From: Hyphomicrobium_A sp963812795
GTDB taxonomy: Bacteria > Pseudomonadota > Alphaproteobacteria > Rhizobiales > Hyphomicrobiaceae
Assembly (NCBI GenBank): GCA_963812795.1
Contig: CAWEWG010000016.1
Span: forward strand, 72,545 to 136,544
Length of the DNA stretch: 64,000 nucleotides
Reading direction: 5' to 3'
Within the stretch, counting starts at the first letter, position 1. Each line of letters begins with the position of its first letter. Of this stretch, positions 26,598 through 36,328 are shown one piece after another. The notes under the pieces were generated by a model, which was not told the origin of the DNA, ran no database searches, and saw only the letters and a list, made by a program, of their open reading frames with translations. Position numbers and translations under genes: made by a program.

Positions 26598-27974
26598 TCA
26601 CCTGAGCCACAGCGTGGCGAGCCCGAGGAACGAGAAGAATCCTACCACGTCGGTCACGGTCGTCACGAACACCGTTGACGCAACCGCCGGGTCGAATCCC
26701 ATGCGATCGAGCCCCAGCGGAATGAATATGCCGGCCAGCGCCGCAGCCAGCATATTGACGATCATCGCCGCGCCGATGACGAGACCGAGCTGCTCGGTGC
26801 CGAACCACAGAAACACCACCAGCGCCATGATCAACGCAAAGGCGAACCCGTTGATCAACCCGACCGCCGTCTCGCGCACGACGACGCGCACCACGTTGGT
26901 CGGATTGAGCTCGCGGGTGGCGAGCGCACGCACGGCAACCGTCATCGTCTGGGTCCCCGCGTTGCCGCCCATCGAGGCGACGATGGGCATGAGCACGGCG
27001 AGCGCCACCATGCTTTCGATCGTCGCGTCGAACAGGCTGATGACCGACGAGGCGAGAATGGCGGTGAACAGGTTGACGAACAGCCATGAGAAGCGCGGCG
27101 GGGCGATCTCGCGCACGCTGTCGCTGAGGCGCTCGTCACCGACGCCGGCGAGCAGCTTGGCGTCCTCGTCGACCTCCTGCTCGATCACCTCGACGACGTC
27201 GTCGACGGTGACGACGCCAACGAGGCGCTCGTTCTTGTCGACGACCGGCGCTGCCATGAGGCCGTAGCGTTCGAACTGGCGCGCCACCGCCTCCTGGTCG
27301 GCCGTCGCCAGCACGATGTGGCGGTCGGTGTCCATGATCGTATCGACTTTGACGTCGCGCTTGGAGCGCAGCAGGCGCGAAAGGTCGACGCTGCCGAGCA
27401 GGTGAAATCCGGGATCGACGACGAAAATCTCCGAGAACGTCTCCGGCAGATCCTCGGTCTCGCGCGCGAAGTCGACGACCTGCTCCACCGTCCAGAACGG
27501 CGGCACGGCGACGAAGTCCGCCTGCATTAGGCGGCCCGCGGTCTCCTCGGGATAGAGCAGGTTGCGCTGCAGGGCGGCGCGTTCGCCCTGCGGCATCTGG
27601 TCGAGGATTTCCTTCTGGTCGTCCGCCTCGAGGCTTTCCAGAAGGTAGGCCGCGTCGTCGCTGTCGAGCTCGCTGACGCCGCGTGCGAGGACGTCGTTCG
27701 GCAGCGCCTCGGAGAGCTGATCGCGGACCTTTTCGTCGACCTCGGTGAGCACCTCGAAATCGAAATCGGATCCCAGCGCCTGAATGAGGCCGACGCGCTG
27801 CTCCGGCTCCAGCATTTCGATGAGATCGGCAAGATCGGGATTTTCGACGTCCGCTACCAGCGAACGCACCTTCGCCGTATCGTTTTCCTCCAAAGCCTGG
27901 GAGACCGCGCGCACCAGCTCGGCGGGCGTCGCCGCCTCGGGCTCATGCGCTCCGATTTCCTCGGTCTCGGTCAT
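26598..27974 (-). CDS. mgtE: Magnesium transporter MgtE
   Basis: 458 residues with the full MgtE layout: a superhelical N domain (about 20-140, ADLIEMLEPEQRVGLIQALG), two CBS domains (about 145-265), a connecting helix and five C-terminal spans containing the Mg-selective MPIVASMGGNAGTQTMT stretch. It is a Mg2+ channel gated by cytoplasmic Mg2+. The ATG at 27974 matches the family start; earlier in-frame codons lie in non-coding sequence. Confidence 0.95.
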   Translation of the reverse strand: MTETEEIGAHEPEAATPAELVRAVSQALEENDTAKVRSLVADVENPDLADLIEMLEPEQRVGLIQALGSDFDFEVLTEVDEKVRDQLSEALPNDVLARGVSELDSDDAAYLLESLEADDQKEILDQMPQGERAALQRNLLYPEETAGRLMQADFVAVPPFWTVEQVVDFARETEDLPETFSEIFVVDPGFHLLGSVDLSRLLRSKRDVKVDTIMDTDRHIVLATADQEAVARQFERYGLMAAPVVDKNERLVGVVTVDDVVEVIEQEVDEDAKLLAGVGDERLSDSVREIAPPRFSWLFVNLFTAILASSVISLFDATIESMVALAVLMPIVASMGGNAGTQTMTVAVRALATRELNPTNVVRVVVRETAVGLINGFAFALIMALVVFLWFGTEQLGLVIGAAMIVNMLAAALAGIFIPLGLDRMGFDPAVASTVFVTTVTDVVGFFSFLGLATLWLR

Positions 27975-28030
27975 GGCAGGCGCACTCTGAGGGCGGCAGG
28001 CGGCGTGGGGCGCCGCCCGGGAACGGTGAA

Positions 28031-28100
28031 TTGCATCACGTGCGTGATGCTTTGGCTTAGCACGTCGCGTTGCATCGCGCAGTCTGGTGCCGCGATGCAA
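28031..28100. promoter_or_regulatory. Array of four TTGCATCRCG half-sites as two inverted repeats
   Basis: Between the divergent mgtE and deacetylase 2 genes. The first palindrome is GCATCACG-TG-CGTGATGC (28033-28050). The second is TTGCATCGCG, 11 bases, CGCGATGCAA (28070-28100). Both share the same half-site, so one dimeric regulator probably binds twice. The regulator is unknown. Confidence 0.5.
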
Positions 28101-28226
28101 CAACACGGGGAAGATGTCCCAGCAGGGAAAAGATTTACAGAGAATCTTAGCTCTTACGCCCTACTTATCACCGCGTTGCGGTGGACGCGTGCGCACGTTG
28201 GGGTCCATGCGAGCGGATAAAGGCGG

Positions 28227-29255
28227 ATGCGACGTAGAGGCGCGCTAGCGGGGATCTGTGCGTGGGTGCTGCTGGGCAGCAGCGGCATGCCCGTGCATGC
28301 GGCGGAGGTCGGCCCGCAAGTCGCAGCCTGCGCCACCAATCCAAACGTTCTGGGCCTGTCGCGCATGGTCGAGGTGGACGCCGCCGGCGGCCCACTGTTC
28401 GGACGCGTCAATAATGGCGGCTACGATTTTCTGCACGATGGCGAGGTGGTGCTGACCTTTGACGATGGTCCTTTGCGCCCCCATACGCTCGCCGTCCTCA
28501 AGGCTCTAGACGCCCACTGCACCAAGGCGACGTTTTTCATGGTCGGCCGCATGGCCGTCGCCGACCCGGAAATGGTGCAGGAGGTGGCCAGCCGCGGCCA
28601 CACAGTCGGCGCCCACACCTGGTCGCACGCCAAGCTGCAAGGCCTGTCGTCCGACAAGGCCAAGGACGAGATCGAGCTGGGGTTCAGTGCCGTGGCGCAG
28701 GCCCTGCACGGGCCCATTGCCCCGTTTTTTCGCTTTCCTTACCTGCGGCCCAGTCCGGCGGCGATGGACTATCTCAAGTCCCGCGATATCGCCACCTTCA
28801 CCATCGACGTCGATTTCCGCGATTTCCGCACGCGCGACGGCGACGCCGTGAAGCGGACGGTGCTGGCGCAGCTTGCCGGCGCGCGCAAGGGCATCCTGCT
28901 GTTCCATGACATCCAACCTTCGACGGCGCACGCGCTAACCGGCATTCTCGACGAGCTCAAGCAGCGTGGCTTCAAGGTCGTTCATCTGGTCCCCAAGCAG
29001 ACGGCCACCACGCTTCCCGAATACGACGCTCAGGCCGACCGGCTGATCGCGCAGCGCAAGGGGATCGCGGCCAAGGAGCCGCTCGCCTCGCGTTCCCTCA
29101 CCTGGCCGCAGGCGGGCAGCGGATCCGCCGGCGAGGTGTTGCCGTGGACCCACCCGGCAGTCACAACCGACGCCAATTCTCATCCGACCGGGAGCACCAC
29201 CGCTTCAAACAAAGGGCCGTCCGTGCCATGGTACAAGCAATGGCTCATGCCGTGA
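28227..29255 (+). CDS. Secreted polysaccharide deacetylase 2 (NodB homology, CE4)
   Basis: 342 residues with a signal peptide (1-25) and a NodB domain: TFDDGP 77-82, HTWSH 130-134, FFRFPYLR, and LLFHDIQ near the end. It is a paralog of the genes at 1215 and 29311, and all three share the pre-domain pattern NVLG-SR-VE-D--GGP. The C terminus (about 300-342) is polar, with a final WYKQWLMP. Substrate unknown. A double inverted repeat lies about 130-200 bases upstream. Confidence 0.87.
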   Translation: MRRRGALAGICAWVLLGSSGMPVHAAEVGPQVAACATNPNVLGLSRMVEVDAAGGPLFGRVNNGGYDFLHDGEVVLTFDDGPLRPHTLAVLKALDAHCTKATFFMVGRMAVADPEMVQEVASRGHTVGAHTWSHAKLQGLSSDKAKDEIELGFSAVAQALHGPIAPFFRFPYLRPSPAAMDYLKSRDIATFTIDVDFRDFRTRDGDAVKRTVLAQLAGARKGILLFHDIQPSTAHALTGILDELKQRGFKVVHLVPKQTATTLPEYDAQADRLIAQRKGIAAKEPLASRSLTWPQAGSGSAGEVLPWTHPAVTTDANSHPTGSTTASNKGPSVPWYKQWLMP

Positions 29256-29310
29256 GCGGTCGCGTAAATTTCTGGTTGAGTAACGGGCGCCGAACCAACC
29301 GAGGTGAATT

Positions 29311-30441
29311 GTGATCCGCTATTTTTTTGTCGCCATGTCGCTGGCCGTCGGCGGCGTAATGATCCTCACGCCGGCAAATGCCGATGAGCCCTGCGCCGAT
29401 CCGAAGGGCGCGCTAGGCGTCTCGCGCATCGTCGAGATCGACGCCAAGACGGGGCCGCTGTACGGCGGCTTCACCAAGTATGAGAAGGAAGCGCGCTTCC
29501 TCGGCCCCAAGGAGGTCGTGTTGACCTTCGACGACGGCCCGATGCCGAAGTTCACCAAGCCGATCCTCGATGCGCTCGACAAGTTCTGCACCAAGGCGAC
29601 GTTCTTCTACGTCGGGCAGATGGCCCAGGCCTATCCCGAGATGGTCAAAGAGGTCATGGGCCGCGGCCACACGATGGGCACGCACACCTGGTCGCATCCG
29701 CTCAATCTGCGGTCGCTGTCGCTTGAGCGCTCGACCGACCAGATCGAGCGCGGCTTTGCCGCCGTGGCGCTCGCCGCCGGGCAGCCGATCGCGCCCTTCT
29801 TCCGCTTCCCGGGTCTCAGCGATTCAGGCCCCATGCTGGCGCATCTGCAGCAGCGCGGCATCGCCGCCTTCACCGTCGATGTCGTGTCGAACGACAGCTA
29901 CATCGGCAGCCCGGCGCGCCTCGCCGCCCGCACCCTCGATCAGGTCGAGCGCCAGAACGGGGGCATCGTGCTGTTCCACGACATCAAGTCGTCGACGGCG
30001 CACGCGCTGCCGACGATCCTCACCGAGCTCAAGAAGCGCGGCTACAAGGTCGTGCATATGCGCTCCAAGGCGGTATTCGAGCCGCTGCCGGCGCTTACCG
30101 CCGAGCTGGAAACCAAGCGCGCCGTCGCCGAGGCCAAGAAGGCCGGCGTCAAGAAGGGCGAGACGATCGTCATCGACAAACCGAAGTTGCTGCCGTTCTA
30201 CGCCGCCATCCAGGCGACGACCCTGGAAGCGGCGGCCGAGCCCGCGGTGACGGTACTGGAGCCGGAAGCGCGCGAGCGCGTGCATGCTGGCGGCACGCAC
30301 GCCACGGCCAACACGCCGGTCGCCGGGGCGCCGGAGGGAACGGTGGCGGACGTCGCGCCGTCGACGGCGCCGGCGCCGCCGCACGCGGCAGGAAATCGTC
30401 ACGCAGGAAACACAAGCCGGATGCGGACCCTCTCAGCATGA
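29311..30441 (+). CDS. Secreted polysaccharide deacetylase 3 (NodB homology, CE4)
   Basis: 376 residues with a signal peptide (1-24), TFDDGP at 72-77, HTWSHP at 125-130, a FFRFPGL motif and a late VLFHDIK. It carries a long C-terminal extension (about 270-376) rich in Lys then Ala/Pro/Thr. The GTG start is supported by GAGGTGA 6-8 bases before it. It lies 55 bases after deacetylase 2, so the pair is probably one operon. Whether the pair acts on peptidoglycan, lipid-linked glycan or an exopolysaccharide cannot be told. Confidence 0.87.
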   Translation: MIRYFFVAMSLAVGGVMILTPANADEPCADPKGALGVSRIVEIDAKTGPLYGGFTKYEKEARFLGPKEVVLTFDDGPMPKFTKPILDALDKFCTKATFFYVGQMAQAYPEMVKEVMGRGHTMGTHTWSHPLNLRSLSLERSTDQIERGFAAVALAAGQPIAPFFRFPGLSDSGPMLAHLQQRGIAAFTVDVVSNDSYIGSPARLAARTLDQVERQNGGIVLFHDIKSSTAHALPTILTELKKRGYKVVHMRSKAVFEPLPALTAELETKRAVAEAKKAGVKKGETIVIDKPKLLPFYAAIQATTLEAAAEPAVTVLEPEARERVHAGGTHATANTPVAGAPEGTVADVAPSTAPAPPHAAGNRHAGNTSRMRTLSA

Positions 30442-30574
30442 GCAATGCTGTCAGCGGTCGCTATTAGAAGCGGCATACGGACGCCGGTCGGTCCGATGCC
30501 GCCGGATGCCTGGCATGGCGAAACGGCGAACCACCCGCAAGGGGCTCGACCACGACGCCGGCATTCCGACGCGC

Positions 30575-31565
30575 ATGTCAGCGATGGCATTCGACCGCGC
30601 CGGCGCGCCGCTACGACCCGTCGAAGCGCAGGATTGAGCTGCCAAAACGCGCACACGTCCTGGTGCGCGTCGCGGCCTGCGGCATCTGCCGTACCGACCT
30701 GCACATCATCGACGGCGATCTCCCCCACCCGAAAACGCACGTCATTCCCGGACATGAGGTCATCGGCACCGTCGCCGCGGTCGGCGCCGCCGTTGAAGCG
30801 GTCAAGATCGGCGATCGCGTGGGCATCCCCTGGCTGGGTGGCACGTGCGGACGCTGCCGCTTCTGCCGTTCAGGGCGCGAGAACCTCTGCGAGCAACCGG
30901 TATTCACCGGCTACACGATCGATGGCGGCTACGCGCAATACGCGACGGCCAACGCCGCCTACGCCTTCAAGATTCCGAGCATATATTCTGACGCCGAAGC
31001 CGCGCCACTGATGTGCGCGGGTCTCATAGGCTATCGCGCCTGGAAGCTCGTACGTGCGGCGCGCCGGCTCGGCATCTACGGGTTCGGCGCTGCCGCCCAC
31101 ATCGTTGCGCAGCTCGCCGTGTTCCACGGCCAGGAAGTCTATGCATTCACGCGGCCCGGCGACGAGGCGGCGCAACAGCTCGCGCGTGAGCTCGGCGCCA
31201 AGTGGGCAGGCGCATCGGACGAGAGGCTAGCGCAGCCGCTCGATGCCGCCATCATCTTCGCCCCGGTCGGTCCCTTGGTTCCACTCGCGCTGGCGGCTCT
31301 GGACAAGGGTGGCACGCTCGTCCTCGGCGGCATCCACATGACCGACATACCCGCGATGCCGTACGCGTTGCTGTGGGATGAGCGCGTCGTGCGTTCGGTG
31401 GCAAACCTGACGCGTCAGGATGCCATTGATTTTCTAAAGATCGCTCCACGCGTGCCGATACGTCCGCAGGTGACGACCTTCGAGCTTGCCGAGGCCAACG
31501 ACGCGATCCGCCGACTGCGCGCCGGAAAGATGACGGGCGCCGCCGTGCTCATCCTGCCAGCGTGA
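30575..31565 (+). CDS. Zinc-dependent alcohol dehydrogenase, frameshifted
   Basis: A medium-chain dehydrogenase with catalytic-zinc residues in ACGICRTDLH and PGHEV, the structural zinc cluster CGRCRFCRSGRENLC, and a Rossmann segment (LGIYGFGAAAHIVAQLA). The N-terminal 15 residues (MSAMAFDRAGAPLRPVE) are in another frame. Deleting one A at about 30624 joins them as PVERRIELPK and gives 329 residues. It oxidises alcohols with NAD(P)+; the substrate is not known. The end overlaps the convergent kinase gene by 17 bases. Confidence 0.82.
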
Positions 31566-33105
31566 TGCCGGCCGCGGTCAGTGCCTGGCGGGTATCGGCC
31601 AGGCTTTGCTCCGGCGTGCCGGCTGCGTCGACATACGTCCAGGGGATGTTGCCGAGGTCATAGGTCAGCTGCTCGCGCACGACGCGGCGGTCGGCGTCGG
31701 AGGCATCGCCGCGCCTCGTTTCGACGCGCGCGATGAGCGTCGCCGCCGGCGCCGCCAGCCACAGTCCGACGAACTCGCACCCGGCCTCACGCGCAATCGC
31801 CTCGATGGCGGCACGCTCATCCTCTTTGGCGAACACGGCATCGACGATGACGGGATGGCCGGCATCGAGCGCCCGCCGCACCTTGTCCTCGACGATACTG
31901 TAGACGCGCTGTGCCGTGCCGATGCGATAGTGCTGGCGCTCCAGGCGCTGCGTCTCGGGGACGCCGAACAGACGCTTGCGCTCCACGTCGCTGCGCACGT
32001 GCAGGGCACCGGGGGCGGACCCGATGTGCGCGGCGAGCGAAGCTGCGAGCGTTGACTTTCCGGTGCCGGAGAGACCGCCAATGGCGATGAGGATCGGCCT
32101 TGCCGGCGCCAGATAGGCCCCGGCCAATGCGGCGTTGCGGCGGATCTCGGCGCGCAGCGCGGCCTGCTGCCCTTCCTCCAACTGCTCGGTGCGCGCCATC
32201 GCCACGACGGCGCGCACGCCGGCGCGGCAGGCAAGGAAAAGCGGCAAGCAGGCGAGGCCCTCGATTTCGCCACCGACGGGTTCGAAGGCAACGTAGGCGT
32301 TGAACACCGCGTTGGCTGCCTGCCGGTCGCCGCGCACGTCGAGGTCCATGAGCAGGAACGCCAGGTCGTAGAGAACGTCGATGGTCGCCAGCGCCTCGCT
32401 GAACTCGAGGGCGTCGAAGGGAACCGGGACGTTGTCGATGAGCACGATGTTGCCTAGATGCAGATCGCCGTGGCAGCGACGCACGCAGCCGGCGTTGCCG
32501 CGTTCCACGAGGATCGCTTGCGCGCGTTCGAACGCGGCGACGAGGCGGCCCGCAACCTCGGCATGCCCATACGCCAGGGCACCCGACAACTGCTCGACGA
32601 CGGATGCCATGATGCGCGCCCCGTCGCACGCCTCCGCGATGGGACTGTCCTGGTGATAGCGGGCGATCATGTCGGCCAGCGCCTTAGCGAGGTCGTCGGG
32701 GAGCGGGCCCTGCTCCTCGCGATGGCTGAGCACCGCTTCCTGCGGGAAGCGGCGCATATGCACCGCCCATTCGACGATCTCGCCGCGGCCACCGAGTTGC
32801 AGGCGACCTTCGTCGCGCACAATCGGCACCAGCCCAAGATAGATGCCCGGTGCGTGCGGCCGATTGATCTCCATCTCGCGCACGGCAGCGGCGTGGCGCG
32901 CATGCAGCGTCGAGAAATTGACGAAGCGCAGGTGCACCCGCTTGCGCAACTTGTAGGCATCCTCGCCGACGAGAAAGACGCGGGCGATGTGGGTTTCAAC
33001 GACATCAACGTGTTCGCTGTCCGATCCGTACGAAGCAGGATCGCGCAGGAAGGCGCAGATTTCGCGCTCCTCGTCGTCGGCGAAGGTGAAGACCGATTCA
33101 GGCAT
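31549..33105 (-). CDS. Aminoglycoside-phosphotransferase-like domain fused to a P-loop kinase
   Basis: 518 residues. The first two thirds have a phosphotransferase fold, with the catalytic block CHGDLHLGNIVL (about 211-222) and an aspartate in PFDALEFSE. The last third is a P-loop kinase with Walker A GLSGTGKST (344-352), IVDAVFAKEDER and a lid (RVETRRGDASDADRRVV). Such fusions are common in proteobacteria but have no established substrate, and nothing here indicates antibiotic resistance. The length is complete. Confidence 0.85.
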   Translation of the reverse strand: MPESVFTFADDEEREICAFLRDPASYGSDSEHVDVVETHIARVFLVGEDAYKLRKRVHLRFVNFSTLHARHAAAVREMEINRPHAPGIYLGLVPIVRDEGRLQLGGRGEIVEWAVHMRRFPQEAVLSHREEQGPLPDDLAKALADMIARYHQDSPIAEACDGARIMASVVEQLSGALAYGHAEVAGRLVAAFERAQAILVERGNAGCVRRCHGDLHLGNIVLIDNVPVPFDALEFSEALATIDVLYDLAFLLMDLDVRGDRQAANAVFNAYVAFEPVGGEIEGLACLPLFLACRAGVRAVVAMARTEQLEEGQQAALRAEIRRNAALAGAYLAPARPILIAIGGLSGTGKSTLAASLAAHIGSAPGALHVRSDVERKRLFGVPETQRLERQHYRIGTAQRVYSIVEDKVRRALDAGHPVIVDAVFAKEDERAAIEAIAREAGCEFVGLWLAAPAATLIARVETRRGDASDADRRVVREQLTYDLGNIPWTYVDAAGTPEQSLADTRQALTAAGITLAG

Positions 33106-33185
33106 GCGCCTACCTGAAGGCTGGCCGGGGCTCGCGCAAGCGCAAATGCCCTACGGCCGCCGATAGATACTACTGCGCGGCCGGG

Positions 33186-34636
33186 CTAGGCTTCGCTGCG
33201 GCGGGAGAACTCCGTCTGTCCCCCTGTCGCCAGGATGCGTGCCTGCTCGATCCAGTTCTCGCGCTCGATGCGCCCCTTGAAGTCGAGGAGGTTGCTGATG
33301 CGCTCGATGTCGGCGCCGGTCCAATTGGCAACCTGCTCATAGTGCGTGACGCCGAGCGAGTTCAACTTCTTCTCGATCAACACGCCGATGCCGCGGATGC
33401 GCTTCAGGTCGTCGATGCCGCTGCCGGGGCGCAACGGACGCGGGCTGTCCGCGCCAACGAGCGCTTCGGAACGCACCGAACGCAAGTAGCCCATGTCGCC
33501 CGCGGGGCGGTCTTCCGAGGGCGCGGCGTCAAGGCGGTGACGCCGGGCGCCGGTGCAGCGGCGGCGACCGAAGCGGCTGCGGCTGCGCTACCGGCGAGAC
33601 GGCGCGAATAATACGTCTCGCCGCCCGTCGCCAACACATGCGCCTGACCCAGCCAGTTCTCCTGCTCGATGCGGCCGGCAAGGCCGAGCCCCTCGTTCAG
33701 CGTCTTGAGATCGGCGGCATTGAGCGACCTGAAATCGTCGAAGTGGCGGATGCCGAGCTCATTGAGCCGGGCCTGCAGGGCGCTGTCGATGCCGCGGATG
33801 CGCGTCAGGTCATCGCTCGGCCCGCGCGCCGACGGGCTGCGCGGTAGCGAGCTCGCCTCGGTGGCCTTGGGCGCTGGCGCTGGCGCGGCCGTTGCGGCCG
33901 GCGCCAGCGACGCCGGTTCGGTAAACTCCGGCACCGGCATGCCGCGATCGACGCGGCGCGAATAATACGTCTCGCCGCCGGTCGCCAGGATCTGCGCCTG
34001 TCCGAGCCAGTTCTCCTGCTCGATGCGGCCCTTGGCGCCGAGCCTGTCGTTGAGACCCTTCACATCGACCGCGGTAAGCGCGGCGAGATCCGAGAAGCGG
34101 CGAATGCCCAGCTCCTTGAGCTGCTTCAGCACGAGCGTGTCGATGCCGCGGATGCGCGTCAGGTCATCGCTCGGCCCGGCCCCGCCGGCGTCGGCTTTCA
34201 CCGGGGCGCCCGAACCCGTCATCACCGAGATGCTGGAAACGGGCGGCGCCGGTGGAGGGGCGGCAGGCGCCGGGGCCGTCGGTGCGGGCGCAGCGGCGGC
34301 CGCGGGTGCGGGCGCCGGTTTGGGCCGCGCGGCAATGGGCGCAGCCATCGCTGCCGCCACGGATGACACCGTCGAAGTCGCTGCGGGTGTCGTAGGGGGC
34401 GCCTGTCCGCTGATCGCGCGGCCGAACCGCTCGCCTTCCGGCGCGGCGCGCGGCGCCACCTCGATCTTCGGCTGGTCCGGCGCCGGCAGATGCGAAATGC
34501 CCGAAACCGCCACGCGCCCCGCTTGCTTCGAGGTGCGCGCGTACCAGTAGCGCCGCTTCAAGCCGCAGGCGAAAACCGCACCGAAAAAGAACGCCAACGC
34601 CAACAACAGCGTCGACTGCCAAAGCAGCTCCGTCAT
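33186..34636 (-). CDS. Membrane-anchored protein with three HhH-like repeats, frameshifted
   Basis: One N-terminal span (about 5-25) is followed by a Pro/Ala linker (about 60-150). Then come three copies of a ~72-residue helix-hairpin-helix-like unit, each of the pattern DDL-RIRGI----L--LGI, GRIEQENWLGQA-ILATGGE-YYSRR (first at 156-229, second at 273-347). The third copy is in another frame; adding one base near 33500-33535 restores it and gives 483 residues. Such units resemble the predicted flap-endonuclease-1-like domain, but no nuclease residues can be shown. GGGGAG lies before the ATG. Confidence 0.7.
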
Positions 34637-34683
34637 AACCGACAACTCCCCAACCACTCCAAACCGCGCGCTTCAGATGCGCG

Positions 34684-34782
34684 TCAGCCTTCCACCTTGG
34701 CACATGCGATCCACGCCATGACGAAGCCGGCGGCGAATGCGCCGGCCAAGTACCAGGCGAGATTAGCGACGAGATAGTCCAT
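34684..34782 (-). CDS. Tiny single-span membrane protein
   Basis: 32 residues, almost all one membrane span (YLVANLAWYLAGAFAAGFVMAWIACAKVEG). AGGGGA lies 6-7 bases before the ATG. It overlaps the end of the upstream OmpA gene by 20 bases and precedes the HhH-repeat gene by about 50 bases, so the three are probably one transcript. Function unknown. Confidence 0.5.
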   Translation of the reverse strand: MDYLVANLAWYLAGAFAAGFVMAWIACAKVEG

Positions 34783-36130
34783 GTTCCGTCCCCTGCTTAC
34801 GCACCGGCAGCGGCGGCAGCGGGGCCGCGCGCGCGGTGATAGCCACTTCGATGCGGCGGTTCTTTGCCCGGTTCGCCTGCGTGTCGTTGGGCGCCACGGG
34901 CCGTTGGTCGCCATACCCAATGGCGACCAGCCGCCCCGCGTCAATGCCCTTATGGATCATATAGCTCGTGACCGTGCGCGCGCGGCGCTTCGACAGTGCC
35001 AGGTTGCGGCGCGCCTGACCCGAGGCGTCGGAGTGCCCGGCGACGTTGAGTGCCGCTTCGGGACACGTATTGAGCGCGCCAACGAGCCGGTCAATCAGCG
35101 TTTTACCGCGGGTATCGAGCTTGGCCCGGCCGTGCGCGAAGTGCACCTCGACCGGTCCGGCGGCGGAGCGAACGCCGGCGACGCAATCGGTCTCTGGCCC
35201 GATGTTGCTTGGAGGTAACGCAGCCGTCTCAAAGCGCGGCCCCCGCTGGGGAAGCGGCGGGGCCACCGGCGCCGGCAGCGACGGCTGCTCCGCGTCAGCC
35301 GCCGCCTCAGTCGCCGGTGCCGGTTTCTGAGGCTCGGTTAGCGGCGGCGCGGCGGCCGGCGGCACGGGCGCGGTGACGGGCTCGGGCTTGACCTCGGGCA
35401 CCGGCGGCGTTGGGCTCGCTGCGGCAACGCTCCCTGGAGGCGCTTCTGCGACCTCCGGCTTGCGGGCGGGGACCTCCGGGACGTCGGCGGCAATCGCTGG
35501 AGAAACCGGTTCCGCCGGCGTTGGCTTGTGCTCAGGCAGCGGGGCGGTCGCCGCAACAGCCGGCGGCTGTACGGAAGCAGGCGGCTGCGTATCTGCAGCT
35601 TGCGGCACAGGTGGCGTGGCAACAGGCAACGCCGTCCGTTCGGCTTCGTCCCGCGCATGCACGGTCGATTCCGGCGGATGGTCGGCAGAGCCGCGAATTT
35701 CCCCGTGCGCGACCGCGACCGCGCTTGGCGCCACGTCCCTGAGGGTTGCGTGTGCCGTGACCTCCCGCGCCGCCGCGGCAACGGGGAAGCGAAGCCTCGC
35801 CGCTGGCTTTCGGGCAGGCGCCCGCGTCGACGGTGGGGTAACGGGCGGCGAAAGCGCGACGCGCGTTTCCACGGCACGCACGCCCCACACATTGCGCACG
35901 AGAGCCGCCGCCTCGTCGCGCTGGTCCTCGCTGACGGCGTGCCCGACCAACAAGCCGTCGCGACCGGCAAAAGCCACAGACGCCCAGTCATGACCTGCGG
36001 CAGAAAGCGCCGCCCCGCTGCGCTGCTCCAGATCGCGCTCCATAGGAGCCGACTCCTGATGCACGGCGAGCCAAGCGAGCATCGCGACGGGAATGAGCCC
36101 CCAAAGCCACCGTATCGGATGGCATCTCAT
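34763..36130 (-). CDS. OmpA-family protein with BON domain
   Basis: 455 residues. A hydrophobic N-terminal anchor (about 8-25) is followed by a BON domain (about 30-95, LEQRSGAALSAAGHDWASV and LVRNVWGVRAVETRV), a 200-residue Pro/Ala-rich linker and a C-terminal OmpA peptidoglycan-binding domain. The OmpA domain (about 330-440) has NVAGHSDASG, LSKRRARTV and NRAKNRRIEV. The OmpA domain binds diaminopimelate and BON domains bind lipids, so it probably tethers membrane to wall. It is first in a likely three-gene unit with the 32-residue protein and the HhH protein. Confidence 0.85.
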   Translation of the reverse strand: MRCHPIRWLWGLIPVAMLAWLAVHQESAPMERDLEQRSGAALSAAGHDWASVAFAGRDGLLVGHAVSEDQRDEAAALVRNVWGVRAVETRVALSPPVTPPSTRAPARKPAARLRFPVAAAAREVTAHATLRDVAPSAVAVAHGEIRGSADHPPESTVHARDEAERTALPVATPPVPQAADTQPPASVQPPAVAATAPLPEHKPTPAEPVSPAIAADVPEVPARKPEVAEAPPGSVAAASPTPPVPEVKPEPVTAPVPPAAAPPLTEPQKPAPATEAAADAEQPSLPAPVAPPLPQRGPRFETAALPPSNIGPETDCVAGVRSAAGPVEVHFAHGRAKLDTRGKTLIDRLVGALNTCPEAALNVAGHSDASGQARRNLALSKRRARTVTSYMIHKGIDAGRLVAIGYGDQRPVAPNDTQANRAKNRRIEVAITARAAPLPPLPVRKQGTEHGLSRR

Positions 36131-36328
36131 GCGAACCGTGCCTCCGCCTCCGGCGCAGTTACCGCAGCGCTACTGAAACCCGTGACCCCAACTTTGGCGC
36201 CGCGCATCGCGCGGGCCGAGACAACGCCGGCCCAGTCCCTCGACCGGCCGCAACTATAGACAAAGGGTGGCCTTTTTCCAAGCCGCGCGCGGTCGCGCCG
36301 ACGGGTGGCCAGTTCCGAAAAAGCTCAA

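Noticed and set aside
31549..33105. Antibiotic-resistance aminoglycoside phosphotransferase
   Set aside because: The domain is fused to a P-loop kinase and belongs to a widespread proteobacterial fusion family; there is no resistance-gene context or mobile element.
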